Part shown: piece after piece, positions 49,653-58,940 of the stretch
Layout: each line of letters begins with the position of its first letter
Position numbering within the stretch: position 1 is the first letter of the stretch
Made by a program: the position numbers and the translations under genes
Assembly (NCBI RefSeq): GCF_002154505.1
Contig: NZ_MUBM01000007.1
Coordinates: forward strand, 1-64,000
DNA length: 64,000 bases
Reading direction: 5' to 3'
Source: Streptomyces carpinensis
GTDB taxonomy: Bacteria; Actinomycetota; Actinomycetes; Streptomycetales; Streptomycetaceae
Notes under the pieces: model-generated
What the model was told of the DNA's origin: nothing
The model's input: the letters and a program-made list of their open reading frames with translations, nothing else
Database searches by the model: none

Positions 49653-51086
49653 ATGTCCGAGCAACCCGCCCTTGCCAAGAAGATGCGCTGGCACGACGGC
49701 TTCGCCATGTCACTGACCATGCCGGCGGCGCTCATCGCGTCCCTGGGGGCCTCCATCGGAGGGCTCGGCGCATGGGGCGCGATCGCCCTGTGGACGGTGT
49801 CCATGGTGCTGGCCACCGCCACCAACTGGATCTACACCGAGATGGCCGCGATGTTCCCCGACTCCTCCGGCGGAATCGCGCACTACGCCACCGAGGGCTG
49901 GCGCAGCCGCGCCCCCGTCGTCGGAGCCCTGGCCGGCGTCGGCTACTGGCTGCCCTGGACGACCGCCCTGTCGGTGTACGCGGGGATCATCGGCTCCCTG
50001 GTGCAGGCGCAGTGGTTCCCCGGCCAGACCTGGACGCTCGACCTGGGCGTGGCGGAGCTGAGCCTGCCGATCGTGGTGGGACTCGTCGTCATGGGATTGC
50101 TGTACGCGGCCGCGATGTACGGCCTGCACGCGGCGATGTGGGTGGTCTACGTGACCGGCGGGATCCTGCTGATCCCGCTCGCGGTCTTCATCGTGGGGCC
50201 GTTCCTCTCCGGTGACTGGAGCACGGCCGGCCTGCACTGGAACCTGCACGGCACGAGCGGGCTCCGCGAGGCCCTGGTGTGGCTGTACATCATGGCCTGG
50301 ACCTCCTTCGGCGTGGAGGTGTGCGCGACCTTCGCCCCCGAGTACAAGGAGACCGTGCGGGACACCTCCCGGGCGCTTCGCGCGGGCGTGCTGTTCTGCC
50401 TCGGCGTCTTCATCGTGCTGCCGCTGGCGCTCTCCGGCTACGTCGGTGAGAAGAAGATCGGCGAGGACCCCACCGCCTTCTACGTCGGCGCCTTCCAGGA
50501 CTTGGTCGGCGGCGCCGCCGACCTGATGATCGTGTTCCTCATCGCCTCACTGCTGCTCATCATGATCACCGGACTGGCCGACGGCTCGCGGGTGCTCTAC
50601 GACATGGGCCGACAGGGCGTGACGATCCGTCAGGTAGGTGTGCTCAACCGACGCGGTGTGCCGGCTCGCGCGCTCACCGTCGCTCTGATCATCAACGTGA
50701 TCGTGCTGGTGGTACTCAAGACGCCGCTGGCGATCATAGTCACCGGCAACCTGGGCTACATCCTGACTCACATCCTGGCGATCTCCGGTTTCGCGCTGCT
50801 GCGCCGGGACCGCCCCGACCTGGCACGCCCGATCCGGCTCCCCGACTTCTTCGTGCCGCTGGCCTGGTTCCTCACCGCACTGCTGGCCGTCATCCTGGTC
50901 GTCGGCGCCACCGGCTTCTCCATCACCGGCTACGGCGGCTTCAGGGAACTGGCCATCGCCCTGGGCGTACTGGCCGCGGCGGTCGTGCTGTGGGAGTACC
51001 GCCGCCGTGTCCAGGACCGCGACGCCTCAGCACCGGCCGGCGACTCCGCCATCCACGAGCAGGCGGAGGAAGCCCCCCGCCTTTGA
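49653..51086 (+). CDS. APC family amino acid/amine permease
   Basis: 477 residues with about 12 hydrophobic helices. SLTMPAALIASLGASIGGLG is the first unwound helix and WTSFGVEVCATFAPEYKETV the helix-6 region of APC carriers, in a branch usually annotated for polyamines, GABA or other amino compounds. Start ATG 49653 has AAGGAG five bases upstream. First gene of a unit with the amine oxidase 213 bp downstream, divergent from an aldehyde dehydrogenase. It should import the amine or its oxidation product. The substrate is not defined by sequence. Confidence 0.88.
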   Translation: MSEQPALAKKMRWHDGFAMSLTMPAALIASLGASIGGLGAWGAIALWTVSMVLATATNWIYTEMAAMFPDSSGGIAHYATEGWRSRAPVVGALAGVGYWLPWTTALSVYAGIIGSLVQAQWFPGQTWTLDLGVAELSLPIVVGLVVMGLLYAAAMYGLHAAMWVVYVTGGILLIPLAVFIVGPFLSGDWSTAGLHWNLHGTSGLREALVWLYIMAWTSFGVEVCATFAPEYKETVRDTSRALRAGVLFCLGVFIVLPLALSGYVGEKKIGEDPTAFYVGAFQDLVGGAADLMIVFLIASLLLIMITGLADGSRVLYDMGRQGVTIRQVGVLNRRGVPARALTVALIINVIVLVVLKTPLAIIVTGNLGYILTHILAISGFALLRRDRPDLARPIRLPDFFVPLAWFLTALLAVILVVGATGFSITGYGGFRELAIALGVLAAAVVLWEYRRRVQDRDASAPAGDSAIHEQAEEAPRL

Positions 51087-51299
51087 ACTGCACGGTGCCG
51101 TGACCGTCAGGCGGCGGTCGTCGCACCGCCACTCGCCTTCCTTGGACTTTCCGCCGCATTCCGCGTCCCGCTCCCGCCCCGAGCCGTGCCGCACGCACGG
51201 CGTCACGCACGACCAACCCCCCAACCCGTCCCCAGACCGGCGGATTCGTGCACCGCGGCCGCCGCTCACCACTCCCCCCTCACAGGCAAGGACTTCGGC

Positions 51300-52916
51300 A
51301 TGGCAGGATTCCAGGGCCGTACGCGCCTTAGCACCCACATGCGCGCGATGTTCTCGGCACACCACGACGCGGCACGCACCGGCGTGCCGGTGGAAGAGTT
51401 CCAGGGCACGCGAGCCGAGGGCGCGAGCCGTAGGCAGTTCCTGCGCGGTGCCGCGAGCGGACTGGCGGTCGCCACGGCCGGCGGGCTCGGCGTCCGCTCG
51501 CTGCTCCAGGCTCCGGCGGCCAACGCCGCCACCGCACCCAGAGTCGTCGTCGTCGGAGCCGGCCTGGCCGGTCTGCGGGCCGCCCACGACCTGTACCGCA
51601 GGAAGGGCATCGCCACCACGGTCTACGAGGGCAACACCCGTGCCGGCGGCCGGTGCTGGAGCCTGCGTGACTTCTTCGACGCGGGCGATGTCGTCGAACA
51701 CGGCGGCGCCTTCATCAACACCGACCACACCGCCGCCCGCAACCTGGCGGCCACGCTCGGCCTGACCCTGCGCGTCGTCAGCGGCGGCAACACGTCACCC
51801 TACGGGGACAAGTACTGGATCGACGGGGCGCTCTACAGCACCAAGGAGGCCAACGCCGACTGGAAGGCGGTGCAGCCGAAGTTCGCCGCCGAACTGGCCG
51901 CCGCTCCCTACCCACAGACCTACGACAACCACACCGCACGCGGCCGCCAACTCGACCTCATGACGGTCGACGAGTGGCTGACCGCCAACGTCCCCGGCGG
52001 CCTCGGCAGCCGGTTCGCCAAGCTCATGCAGTCCAACGTGCTCTCCGAGTACGGCCTCGACCCCAGCCGGCAGCCCGCCCTAAATCTGATCTACCTGCTG
52101 GGCTGGAACAGCCCAGGCTCCCTCGCCCCACTCCCCGGCGACGACGAGAAGTACTCGATCGTCGGAGGCAACGACCAGCTCGTCTCGGGCATGATCGGCC
52201 AGCTGCCGCCCGGCACGGTGCAGTACGGGAAGAAGCTCACCGCGCTCCGGTCCAACGCCGACGGCACGGTCACCTGCACCTTCAGCGACGGCCTGGCCCT
52301 CTCCGACGTGACCGCCGACAAGGTGATCCTGGCGTTGCCCTTCACCACGCTCCGGAACTGCGACCTCACCAACGCCGGCTTCTCCGCGCTGAAGACACAG
52401 GCGATCCAGCAGCTCGACCTGGGCACCAACGCCAAGCTCCACGTGCAGTTCACCAGCCGGCCGTGGGTGGCGCAGAAGTACGGCGGCGTCGCGTACACCA
52501 ACCCCGACACCCTGCAGACCGTCTGGGACGACAGCGTGGGCCAGGCGCTGCCCCAGGGCATCCTGTGCCAGTTCCCGGCCGGTTCCGTCGTGACGAACGG
52601 CTGGACGGGAGCGGCCTTCGGCACCGCCCCGGCGGCGCAGGTCAACACCTTTCTGACTGGAATGGAGCCGATATTCCCCGGAGTGACGGCCGCCTACAAC
52701 GGAAGGGCGTACCGCGACGTCTGGCACCTCAACCCCTGGTCCAAGGGCGCCTACAGCTGCCCCCGCGTCGGCCAGTACACGACCCTCTGGGGCGCCCAGC
52801 CCGGCGCCGAGGGCAACGTCCACTTCGCCGGCGAGCACACGTCCCTCGACAGCTACGGCTTCCTCGACGGGGCCATCGCCTCCGGCGAACGGGTGTCGAA
52901 GGAGATCGCCCCCTGA
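51300..52916 (+). CDS. Tat-exported flavin amine oxidase
   Basis: 538 residues. Tat signal SRRQFLRGAASGLAVATAGG (RR at residues 44-45), unusual in being preceded by about 40 residues. The FAD fold PRVVVVGAGLAGLRAAHDLY begins at about residue 80, and GNTRAGGRCWSLRDF is the second flavin motif; the C-terminal GEHTSLDSYGFLDGAIASGE closes the flavin site, as in monoamine oxidases. Start ATG 51300 with AAGGAC seven bases upstream. It would deaminate amines or basic amino acids outside the membrane, making aminoaldehyde and H2O2. With the permease and ALDH it forms an amine-use unit. A lysine 2-monooxygenase (DavB) belongs to the same superfamily but is cytoplasmic, so amine oxidase is preferred. 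Confidence 0.87.
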   Translation: MAGFQGRTRLSTHMRAMFSAHHDAARTGVPVEEFQGTRAEGASRRQFLRGAASGLAVATAGGLGVRSLLQAPAANAATAPRVVVVGAGLAGLRAAHDLYRRKGIATTVYEGNTRAGGRCWSLRDFFDAGDVVEHGGAFINTDHTAARNLAATLGLTLRVVSGGNTSPYGDKYWIDGALYSTKEANADWKAVQPKFAAELAAAPYPQTYDNHTARGRQLDLMTVDEWLTANVPGGLGSRFAKLMQSNVLSEYGLDPSRQPALNLIYLLGWNSPGSLAPLPGDDEKYSIVGGNDQLVSGMIGQLPPGTVQYGKKLTALRSNADGTVTCTFSDGLALSDVTADKVILALPFTTLRNCDLTNAGFSALKTQAIQQLDLGTNAKLHVQFTSRPWVAQKYGGVAYTNPDTLQTVWDDSVGQALPQGILCQFPAGSVVTNGWTGAAFGTAPAAQVNTFLTGMEPIFPGVTAAYNGRAYRDVWHLNPWSKGAYSCPRVGQYTTLWGAQPGAEGNVHFAGEHTSLDSYGFLDGAIASGERVSKEIAP

Positions 52917-53329
52917 CACCGGCACGGACCACGGCGTGGCCCCGGAGGAGTCTCCAGGGCCACGGCCCGCCCCAACCGGACTTGTGGCCCCCACGACAGC
53001 GATCGTCATCGGGGCCTGGTGGGGTATCGACATGTCTGACGGAATTACCTGGCTCTCCGAGCCGAACGCCATCGACTGCACCGACCACAGCGTCGTCAGC
53101 GCCCGGGGCCTCGGCCGGTTCAGGCGAGCCGGCAACCAGCGTCGCCGGCCTCGGCAGTCCTCCGGACGCCGCTGACGGCTATGCCAACCATGGCGTGACC
53201 ATCAAGCACAACCCCGCCCGGCCGCAACGCCGCCCTCATACGCCACCTCACCGGCCCGACCGGCAATGTCACCACGCTGGACGACCACCACGCAGACAGC
53301 GACCTTCCGCCCGGCGGACGAAGCGAGTG
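52917..53329. other. 413-bp stretch, no supported gene
   Basis: Between convergent amine oxidase and gcdH. One frame at 53220-53282 reads GRNAALIRHLTGPTGNVTTL, which resembles a methyltransferase motif of isoaspartyl methyltransferases but is too short to call. Nothing else is seen. Confidence 0.4.
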
Positions 53330-54508
53330 TCAGCGGTAGGCCGCCTGGCCGGTGAGGGCCTGTCCGACGACGAGTGTGTGGATCTCGCTGGTGCCCTCAT
53401 ACGTGAGGACGGACTCCAGGTTGTTGGCGTGGCGCAGCGGCGAGTACTCGAGGGAGATGCCGTTGGCGCCGAGGACGGTCCGGCACTCGCGGGCGATGGC
53501 GATGGCCTCGCGGACGTTGTTGAGCTTGCCGACGCTGATCTGTTCGGGACGGATGCGGCCCTGGTCCTTGAGCCTGCCCAGGTGCAGGGCGAGCAGGGCC
53601 GCGTTGCCGAGGGAGACGCTCATGTCCGCGAGCTTCTTCTGGGTCAGCTGGAACGCACTGATCGGCCTGCCGAACTGGACGCGGGAGTCGGCGTACTCCA
53701 GGGCTGCCTGGATGCAGTCGCGGCCGGCGCCGACCGCTCCGAAGAGAATCCCGAACCGGGCCTCGTTCAGGCAGGACAGCGGCCCGCGCAGGCCCTGGGC
53801 GTGCGGCAGGCGCGCCGAATCGGGCAGCCGCACGTTGTCGAAGTACAGCTCCGAGGTGATCGAGGCGCGCAGCGACATCTTCTGCTTGATGTCGTGGGTG
53901 GTGAAGCCGGGGGTGCCGCGCGGCACGAGGAAGCCGCGCACGCCGTCCTCGGTCTGCGCCCAGACCGTGGCGACGTCCGCGATGCCGCCGTTGGTGATCC
54001 ACATCTTGGAGCCGTTGAGGATCCAGTCGGCCCCGTCGCGTACGGCCCGGGTGCGCATGCCCGCCGGATTGCTGCCGAAGTCCGGCTCGGTGAGTCCGAA
54101 GCAGCCGATGGCCTCGCCTGCGGCGAGCCGCGGCAGCCACTCCTGCTTCTGCTCCTTGGAGCCCCACTTCCAGATCGAGTACATCGACAGCGAGCCCTGG
54201 ACCGAGACGAAGCTGCGGAAGCCGGAGTCGGCGGCCTCCAGTTCCAGGCAGGCCAGTCCGTAGCTGACGGCGTTGGTGCCGGCGCAGCCGTAGCCCTCCA
54301 GATGCATGCCCAGCAGGCCGAGCTTGCCGAGCTCGGGGGCGAGCTCGCGGGCGAAGTGCGCGTTCTCGAACCACTCGCCGATGTGCGGGCGCACCCGGTC
54401 GGCGAGGAACCTGGCGACGGTGGCCTGGATCTCGCGTTCCTCGTCGGAGAGGACCGAGGAGAGGTCGAGCAGGTCGAGGGGGTCCTTCATCGGCTTGGCG
54501 CCGCTCAT
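53330..54508 (-). CDS. gcdH: Glutaryl-CoA dehydrogenase
   Basis: 392 residues, acyl-CoA dehydrogenase fold. It oxidises and decarboxylates glutaryl-CoA to crotonyl-CoA, passing electrons to ETF. Family blocks: SFVSVQGSLSMYSIWKWGSK, GCFGLTEPDFGSNPAGMRTR (FAD and substrate site), LRASITSELYFDNVRLPDSA, VQFGRPISAFQLTQKKLADM and YEGTSEIHTLVVGQALTG, with E371 in the place of the catalytic base Glu of the family. Start ATG 54508 has GGAGGA five bases upstream. Last gene of an ALDH-CoA-transferase-dehydrogenase operon, which supports the glutaryl-CoA assignment. Confidence 0.93.
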   Translation of the reverse strand: MSGAKPMKDPLDLLDLSSVLSDEEREIQATVARFLADRVRPHIGEWFENAHFARELAPELGKLGLLGMHLEGYGCAGTNAVSYGLACLELEAADSGFRSFVSVQGSLSMYSIWKWGSKEQKQEWLPRLAAGEAIGCFGLTEPDFGSNPAGMRTRAVRDGADWILNGSKMWITNGGIADVATVWAQTEDGVRGFLVPRGTPGFTTHDIKQKMSLRASITSELYFDNVRLPDSARLPHAQGLRGPLSCLNEARFGILFGAVGAGRDCIQAALEYADSRVQFGRPISAFQLTQKKLADMSVSLGNAALLALHLGRLKDQGRIRPEQISVGKLNNVREAIAIARECRTVLGANGISLEYSPLRHANNLESVLTYEGTSEIHTLVVGQALTGQAAYR

Positions 54509-54533
54509 GGTGTGTTCCTCCGGGTGAGTGGGG

Positions 54534-55688
54534 TCAGGAGTCCAGCCAGTCCGCGATCTCGGCGGTGTGCTCGCCCAGCCGGGGCGGGCGGCGGTCGTAC
54601 CGGGGCGGGGTGGCGGACAGGGAGATGGGGTTGGCGACGAGATCCGTGTCAGGGCCCTCGTCGCCGTCGACCACGGCTCGCGGCGCGAGGCCGAGGCGGT
54701 CGGCGAGGTCGAATGCCTGGGCGAGGTTGTTGACGGGGCCGCAGGGGACGCCCAGGGGGGTGAGGTGCTCGAACCATTCGGCCGCGGTGCGGGCGGCGAG
54801 CAACCGCGCCAGTTCCCGGGACAGTTCTTCGACGTGGGCGACCCGGTCGCCGTTGGTGGCGAAGCGCGGGTCTTCAGCCAGCTCCGGCGCGCCGGTGCCG
54901 CGGCAGAGCGCCGCGAACTGGCGGTCGTTGCCGACGGCGATGACGAGCGGCTGGTCCTTGGCCTGGTAGACCTCGTACGGCGCGATGGACGGGTGGCGGT
55001 TGCCCATGATGCCCGGTACCTGTCCGGCGAGGGTGTATCCGGCGGCCTGGTTGACCAGGCTCGACAGCAGGGTGGAGAGCAGGTTGACCTGGACGTGCTG
55101 TCCCTGGCCGCTCGCCTCCCGGTGGCGCAGCGCGGCGAGCACGCCGATGGCGGCGTGCAGGCCGGTGAGGACGTCCACCACGGCCACGCCGGTCTTCACC
55201 GGCTGCCCGGGGGCGGGCCCGGTCACGCTCATCAGCCCGCCGACGGCCTGGATCAGCAGGTCGTATCCGGGCAGATCGGCTCCGGGGCCCGCGCCGAATC
55301 CCGTGATCGAGCAGTAGACGATCCCCGGGTTGGCGGCACGGACGTCGTCGTAGCCGAGCCCGTACTTGTGCATGGTTCCGGGCCGGAAGTTCTCGAAGAG
55401 CACATCGGCCCGGCGTGCCAGTTCGGCGGCGCGGCGCCGGTCGGCTTCGTCGCGCAGGTCGAGGGCGAGGGAGCGCTTGTTGCGGTTGACCGAGAGGAAG
55501 TAGGTGGCCTCGCCGTGCGCGTGCGGCGGGCCCCAGGCGCGGGTGTCGTCCCCCGCGGCGGGGTGCTCGACCTTGATGACGTCGGCTCCGAGGTCTGCAA
55601 GGAGCATGGTGGCGTAGGGCGCGGCCAGTACGCGTCCGAAGTCGGCGACGAGTACGCCGCTCAGTGGCAGCGGAGAGGGTGTGGTCAC
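54534..55688 (-). CDS. Family III CoA-transferase (CaiB/BaiF), probable glutarate CoA-transferase
   Basis: 384 residues. VLVADFGRVLAAPYATMLLA with DLGADVIKVEHP is the family start; RNKRSLALDLRDEADR and VLFENFRPGTMHKYGLGYDD carry the region with the catalytic Asp, which is near FRPG; GYDLLIQAVGGLMSVTG and CGPVNNLAQAF complete the fold. It interlocks as a dimer in known structures. Start GTG 55688 overlaps the stop of the ALDH upstream (GTGA). Placed between an aldehyde dehydrogenase and glutaryl-CoA dehydrogenase, it most likely loads CoA from succinyl-CoA or another donor onto glutarate. Donor and acceptor are inferred from context. Confidence 0.9.
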   Translation of the reverse strand: MTTPSPLPLSGVLVADFGRVLAAPYATMLLADLGADVIKVEHPAAGDDTRAWGPPHAHGEATYFLSVNRNKRSLALDLRDEADRRRAAELARRADVLFENFRPGTMHKYGLGYDDVRAANPGIVYCSITGFGAGPGADLPGYDLLIQAVGGLMSVTGPAPGQPVKTGVAVVDVLTGLHAAIGVLAALRHREASGQGQHVQVNLLSTLLSSLVNQAAGYTLAGQVPGIMGNRHPSIAPYEVYQAKDQPLVIAVGNDRQFAALCRGTGAPELAEDPRFATNGDRVAHVEELSRELARLLAARTAAEWFEHLTPLGVPCGPVNNLAQAFDLADRLGLAPRAVVDGDEGPDTDLVANPISLSATPPRYDRRPPRLGEHTAEIADWLDS

Positions 55689-57193
55689 AGCGTGGGCCCT
55701 CCGGAGCTGCACAGGTACACGGTGGTGGTGCGGGTGAAGAACTCGCGCGCTGCGCGCCCCTGTTCCTTCGGTCCGTAGGCGCTCTGCTTGACGCCGCCGA
55801 ACGGCACGTGCGGATCGGCGCCCGCCGTCTCGGAGTTGATGTGCAGCACGCCGACGTCCACCTGTTCCATGGCGGCGGTGACGGCGCGCAGGTCGTCGGT
55901 GAAGACGGCAGCGGACAGACCGAAGTCGCTGTCGTCGGCCAGCGCCAGCGCCTCCTGGGTGTCCTTGGCCCGGCGGACGGCGAGGACGGGGCCGAACAGT
56001 TCCTCGCGCCACAGCGGGTCCTCGCCGGCCAGTTCGACCACGGTGGGCTGGACGAACGCCCCGCTCATGCGGTCGTCGTCGTAGTGCCGCCCGCCGGTGA
56101 GGAATTCCGTGCCGGAGCGAGCGGCTGCGCCGTCCACGGCGTGCTGGATCTCGTCGCGGGCCTGGAGCGAGACGACCGGTCCCATCTCGGTGGCGTCGTC
56201 CAGGGGGTCGCCGACCCGCAGGGCGGCGGCGCGTTCGGTGAGCTGCGCGAGGAACTCGTCGGCGACGGGCTCCTGCACGATGAGCCGGGAGGTGGCGGTG
56301 CACTTCTGCCCGGCGGCCCGGAAGGCCCCTGCGAGCACCTCCTGCACGGCGAGGTCGAGGTCGGCGTCGGCGAGCACGACGGCCGCGTTCTTGCCGCCCA
56401 TCTCGGTCTGGACGGGCCGCGCCAGTCGCCCGCAGGCGGCGATCAGGCCGCGGCCCACCGAGGTAGAGCCGGTGAAGGTGACCGCGTCGACGCCCGGGTG
56501 CTCGACCAGCCGGGCGCCCAGGCTCCCGCCGCCGATGAGCAGGGAGAGCACGCCGTCCGGGATGCCGGCCTCGACCAGTGCCTCGGCCAGGCGCACGGCC
56601 AGCAGCGGCACCAGGCTGGCGGGCTTCCACACGACGGTGTTGCCGTAACTGAGCGCGGGTGCGATCTTCCAGGCCGGTATCGCGATGGGGAAGTTGAACG
56701 GGGTCACGACCGCGACGGTGCCGATGGGCCGGTGGACCACGTGGATCTGCTCGCCGGGACGGGGCGAGGCGAACACCTCGCCCACCGGGCGGGATGCCTC
56801 CCCTGCGTAATAGCGGAAGATCTCCGCGGCCCGGCGTACCTCGCCGATGCCCTCGGCGCGGGTCTTGCCCTCCTCCCAGGAGAGTTCCTCGCCCCACTGG
56901 TCGGCGTGCGCGTCGATGACGTCGGCGGCGCGGTCGAGGATCCGGCCGCGGGCCTGGGGCGGGGTGGCGGCCCAGCGAGGGTATGCGTCCCGCGCCGCCG
57001 CGACGGCCCGATCGAGGTCGTGGTCCTTGGCGAGCCGTCCTACGGCGACGGTTTCGCCGGGGCGTGCCGGGTTGAGGTCGACGAGTTCGTCGCCGTCGCC
57101 GGTCCGCCACTGCCCTGCGACGAGGTGGCGAAGGGCCTGGGCCCGCCGGGCCGCTCCGGCCCCCCTCGCGCTGCTGCCTGCGGTGGGTCGCAT
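55685..57193 (-). CDS. Aldehyde dehydrogenase, probable glutarate-semialdehyde type
   Basis: 502 residues, ALDH of the succinate/ketoglutarate-semialdehyde branch. TPFNFPIAIPAWKIAPALSY carries the oxyanion Asn, QTEMGGKNAAVV the general base (E264), AAGQKCTATSRL the catalytic Cys (C298) and ELFGPVLAVRR the later conserved block. Start ATG 57193 has AGGAG five bases upstream; the frame opens two codons earlier with GTG. First gene of the operon ALDH, CoA-transferase, gcdH, and divergent from an omega-aminotransferase. The set suggests glutarate semialdehyde (5-oxopentanoate) oxidation to glutarate. Other dicarboxylate semialdehydes are possible. Confidence 0.9.
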   Translation of the reverse strand: MRPTAGSSARGAGAARRAQALRHLVAGQWRTGDGDELVDLNPARPGETVAVGRLAKDHDLDRAVAAARDAYPRWAATPPQARGRILDRAADVIDAHADQWGEELSWEEGKTRAEGIGEVRRAAEIFRYYAGEASRPVGEVFASPRPGEQIHVVHRPIGTVAVVTPFNFPIAIPAWKIAPALSYGNTVVWKPASLVPLLAVRLAEALVEAGIPDGVLSLLIGGGSLGARLVEHPGVDAVTFTGSTSVGRGLIAACGRLARPVQTEMGGKNAAVVLADADLDLAVQEVLAGAFRAAGQKCTATSRLIVQEPVADEFLAQLTERAAALRVGDPLDDATEMGPVVSLQARDEIQHAVDGAAARSGTEFLTGGRHYDDDRMSGAFVQPTVVELAGEDPLWREELFGPVLAVRRAKDTQEALALADDSDFGLSAAVFTDDLRAVTAAMEQVDVGVLHINSETAGADPHVPFGGVKQSAYGPKEQGRAAREFFTRTTTVYLCSSGGPTL

Positions 57194-57405
57194 CGGCACT
57201 CCTTTCGGGACGTCCCTGTACGCCGTGGTGTCCCGGGGCGCGGTGGGTGGATGAGGTCGTCATTCTGTCGGGGGCCGCACCTCGGGCGCACTGGACGACA
57301 TGGCCTGTCCGAGGTGGTCCGGGCACGCCGATCCGTCGATGGTGCGGTGTGCGCGGCGGTGCTTGGCTCGGCGTCCCCGAACCCACAACCTCCCGGAGGA
57401 GTCCC

Positions 57406-58782
57406 ATGCCCGGTGATTCCCGACCGGCCGGCGGTCCCGGCCTCGAGCAGGTCCGCCGGATCGTCACCGAGATCCCCGGTCCGCGCTCACGCGAATTGCT
57501 CGCTCGCCAGCGCGGCCTGGTTCCCGCCGGCGTCGGCGCCACCCTGCCCGTCTTCGTGGAGGCCGCCGGCGGGGGCGTGATCGTCGACGCGGACGGCAAC
57601 TCCTTCATCGACTTCGGCAGCGGCATCGCCGTCACCACCGTGGGCAACTCCGCCCCGGCGGTGGCCGAGCGGGCCGCCGCGCAGCTGCGGCGATTCACCC
57701 ACACCTGCTTCCTGGTGAACCCCTACGCGTCCTACCTGGATGTCTGCCAGAAGCTGAACGAGCTCGCGCCCGTTCCCGGCGAGAAGCGGACCCTCCTGGT
57801 CAACTCCGGTGCCGAGGCGGTGGAGAACGCGGTGAAGATCGCCCGGGCCGCCACCGGGCGCCCGGCGATCGTGGTCCTCGACCATGCCTTCCACGGCCGC
57901 ACCCTGCTGACGATAACCCTGACCGCCAAGAACCGGCCCTACAAACAGGGCTTCGGCCCGTTCGCGCCGGAGGTCCACCGCGCCCCGATGGCCTATCCCT
58001 ACCGCTGGCCCACCGGCCCCGAGCACTGCGCGGAGGAGGCCGCGGCCGCACTCACGGACCTGCTCGACCGACAGGTCGGCGCGGACAACGTCGCTGCGGT
58101 GCTCGTGGAGCCGATCCAGGGCGAGGGAGGCTTCATCGTCCCCGCACCGGGCTTCCTGACCCGGGTCGCCGAGATCTGCCGGGCCCGCGGGATCCTGCTG
58201 ATCGCCGACGAGGTCCAGACGGGCATCGCCCGCACCGGCCGGATGTTCGCGTGCGAGCACGAGGGCATCCGACCGGACCTGGTCACCACGGCGAAGGGCC
58301 TGGCGGGCGGCCTGCCGCTGGGCGCGGTGACCGGCCGCGCGGAACTGATGGACGCCGCCCCGGCGGGCGGCCTGGGCGGCACCTTCAGCGGCAACCCGGT
58401 CGCCTGCGAGGCGGCGCTCGGCGTCTTCGAGGAGATCGAGGCCCACGGCCTGCTCGCACGGGCGCGCGACATCGGTGACACCATGCACGAGCGCCTCGCC
58501 GAGTTCGCCCGCGCCCACCCGGCCATCGGAGAGGTGCGCGGCCGGGGAGCGATGATCGCCATCGAACTCGTGCAGCCGCACGGGGACCGCGTCCCCGCGC
58601 CCGAGCTGGCCGCCGGCATCGCCAGGCGCTGCCATGCGGAGGGACTGCTGGTCCTGACGGCGGGCAGCTACGGCAACGTCCTGCGGTTCCTGCCTCCGCT
58701 GTCGATCTGCGACACCCTGCTGGAGGAGGGCCTCACGCTGCTCGGCGAGGCCATCGCCAAGGAAGCCGCCTCGGCCGCCTGA
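57406..58782 (+). CDS. davT: Class III omega-aminotransferase (5-aminovalerate/GABA type)
   Basis: 458 residues, PLP-dependent. VDADGNSFIDFGSGIAVTTV, LVNSGAEAVENAVKIARAAT, DHAFHGRTL, VLVEPIQGEGGFIVPAPGFL, LLIADEVQTGIARTGRMFAC (with the Asp that grips the PLP ring) and TTAKGLAGGLPLGAV (K297, the Schiff-base lysine) all match GABA and 5-aminovalerate transaminases (GabT/DavT). Start ATG 57406 has CGGAGGAG upstream. Divergent from the semialdehyde dehydrogenase operon that ends in gcdH, so 5-aminovalerate to glutarate semialdehyde with 2-oxoglutarate as acceptor is preferred over GABA. GABA use is possible too. Confidence 0.88.
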   Translation: MPGDSRPAGGPGLEQVRRIVTEIPGPRSRELLARQRGLVPAGVGATLPVFVEAAGGGVIVDADGNSFIDFGSGIAVTTVGNSAPAVAERAAAQLRRFTHTCFLVNPYASYLDVCQKLNELAPVPGEKRTLLVNSGAEAVENAVKIARAATGRPAIVVLDHAFHGRTLLTITLTAKNRPYKQGFGPFAPEVHRAPMAYPYRWPTGPEHCAEEAAAALTDLLDRQVGADNVAAVLVEPIQGEGGFIVPAPGFLTRVAEICRARGILLIADEVQTGIARTGRMFACEHEGIRPDLVTTAKGLAGGLPLGAVTGRAELMDAAPAGGLGGTFSGNPVACEAALGVFEEIEAHGLLARARDIGDTMHERLAEFARAHPAIGEVRGRGAMIAIELVQPHGDRVPAPELAAGIARRCHAEGLLVLTAGSYGNVLRFLPPLSICDTLLEEGLTLLGEAIAKEAASAA

Positions 58783-58790
58783 CCGTACCG

Positions 58791-58818
58791 GCCGCTCCCC
58801 GCCCACCCGGTGAGCGGC
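58791..58818 (+). terminator. Weak stem-loop after davT
   Basis: 7-bp arms GCCGCTC and GAGCGGC with a 14-nt loop, 8 bp after the stop codon. Possible terminator. Confidence 0.4.
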
Positions 58819-58890
58819 AGGTCTCCTCGTAGCCTGCGCTGCCGGCATGGTTCCGGCCTCTCGGACGAGTCCCGATCCCGTGAAATAGGG

Positions 58891-58912
58891 TGACCTAAAG
58901 TTTTAGAGGTCA
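58891..58912. promoter_or_regulatory. Inverted repeat before the PucR gene
   Basis: TGACCT and AGGTCA separated by 10 bp, 28 bp before the start codon. Probable operator, perhaps for autoregulation by the PucR protein. Confidence 0.5.
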
Positions 58913-58940
58913 GACGGGGCTCGAAGGTGGTGACGCGGCG

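Noticed and set aside
51300..52916. Amine oxidase as lysine 2-monooxygenase (DavB)
   Set aside because: Same superfamily, but a clear Tat signal and no DavA-type amidase gene nearby make an exported amine oxidase more likely.
53220..53282. Fragment GRNAALIRHLTGPTGNVTTL like isoaspartyl methyltransferase
   Set aside because: Only 21 residues match; too short to annotate as a relic without a search.
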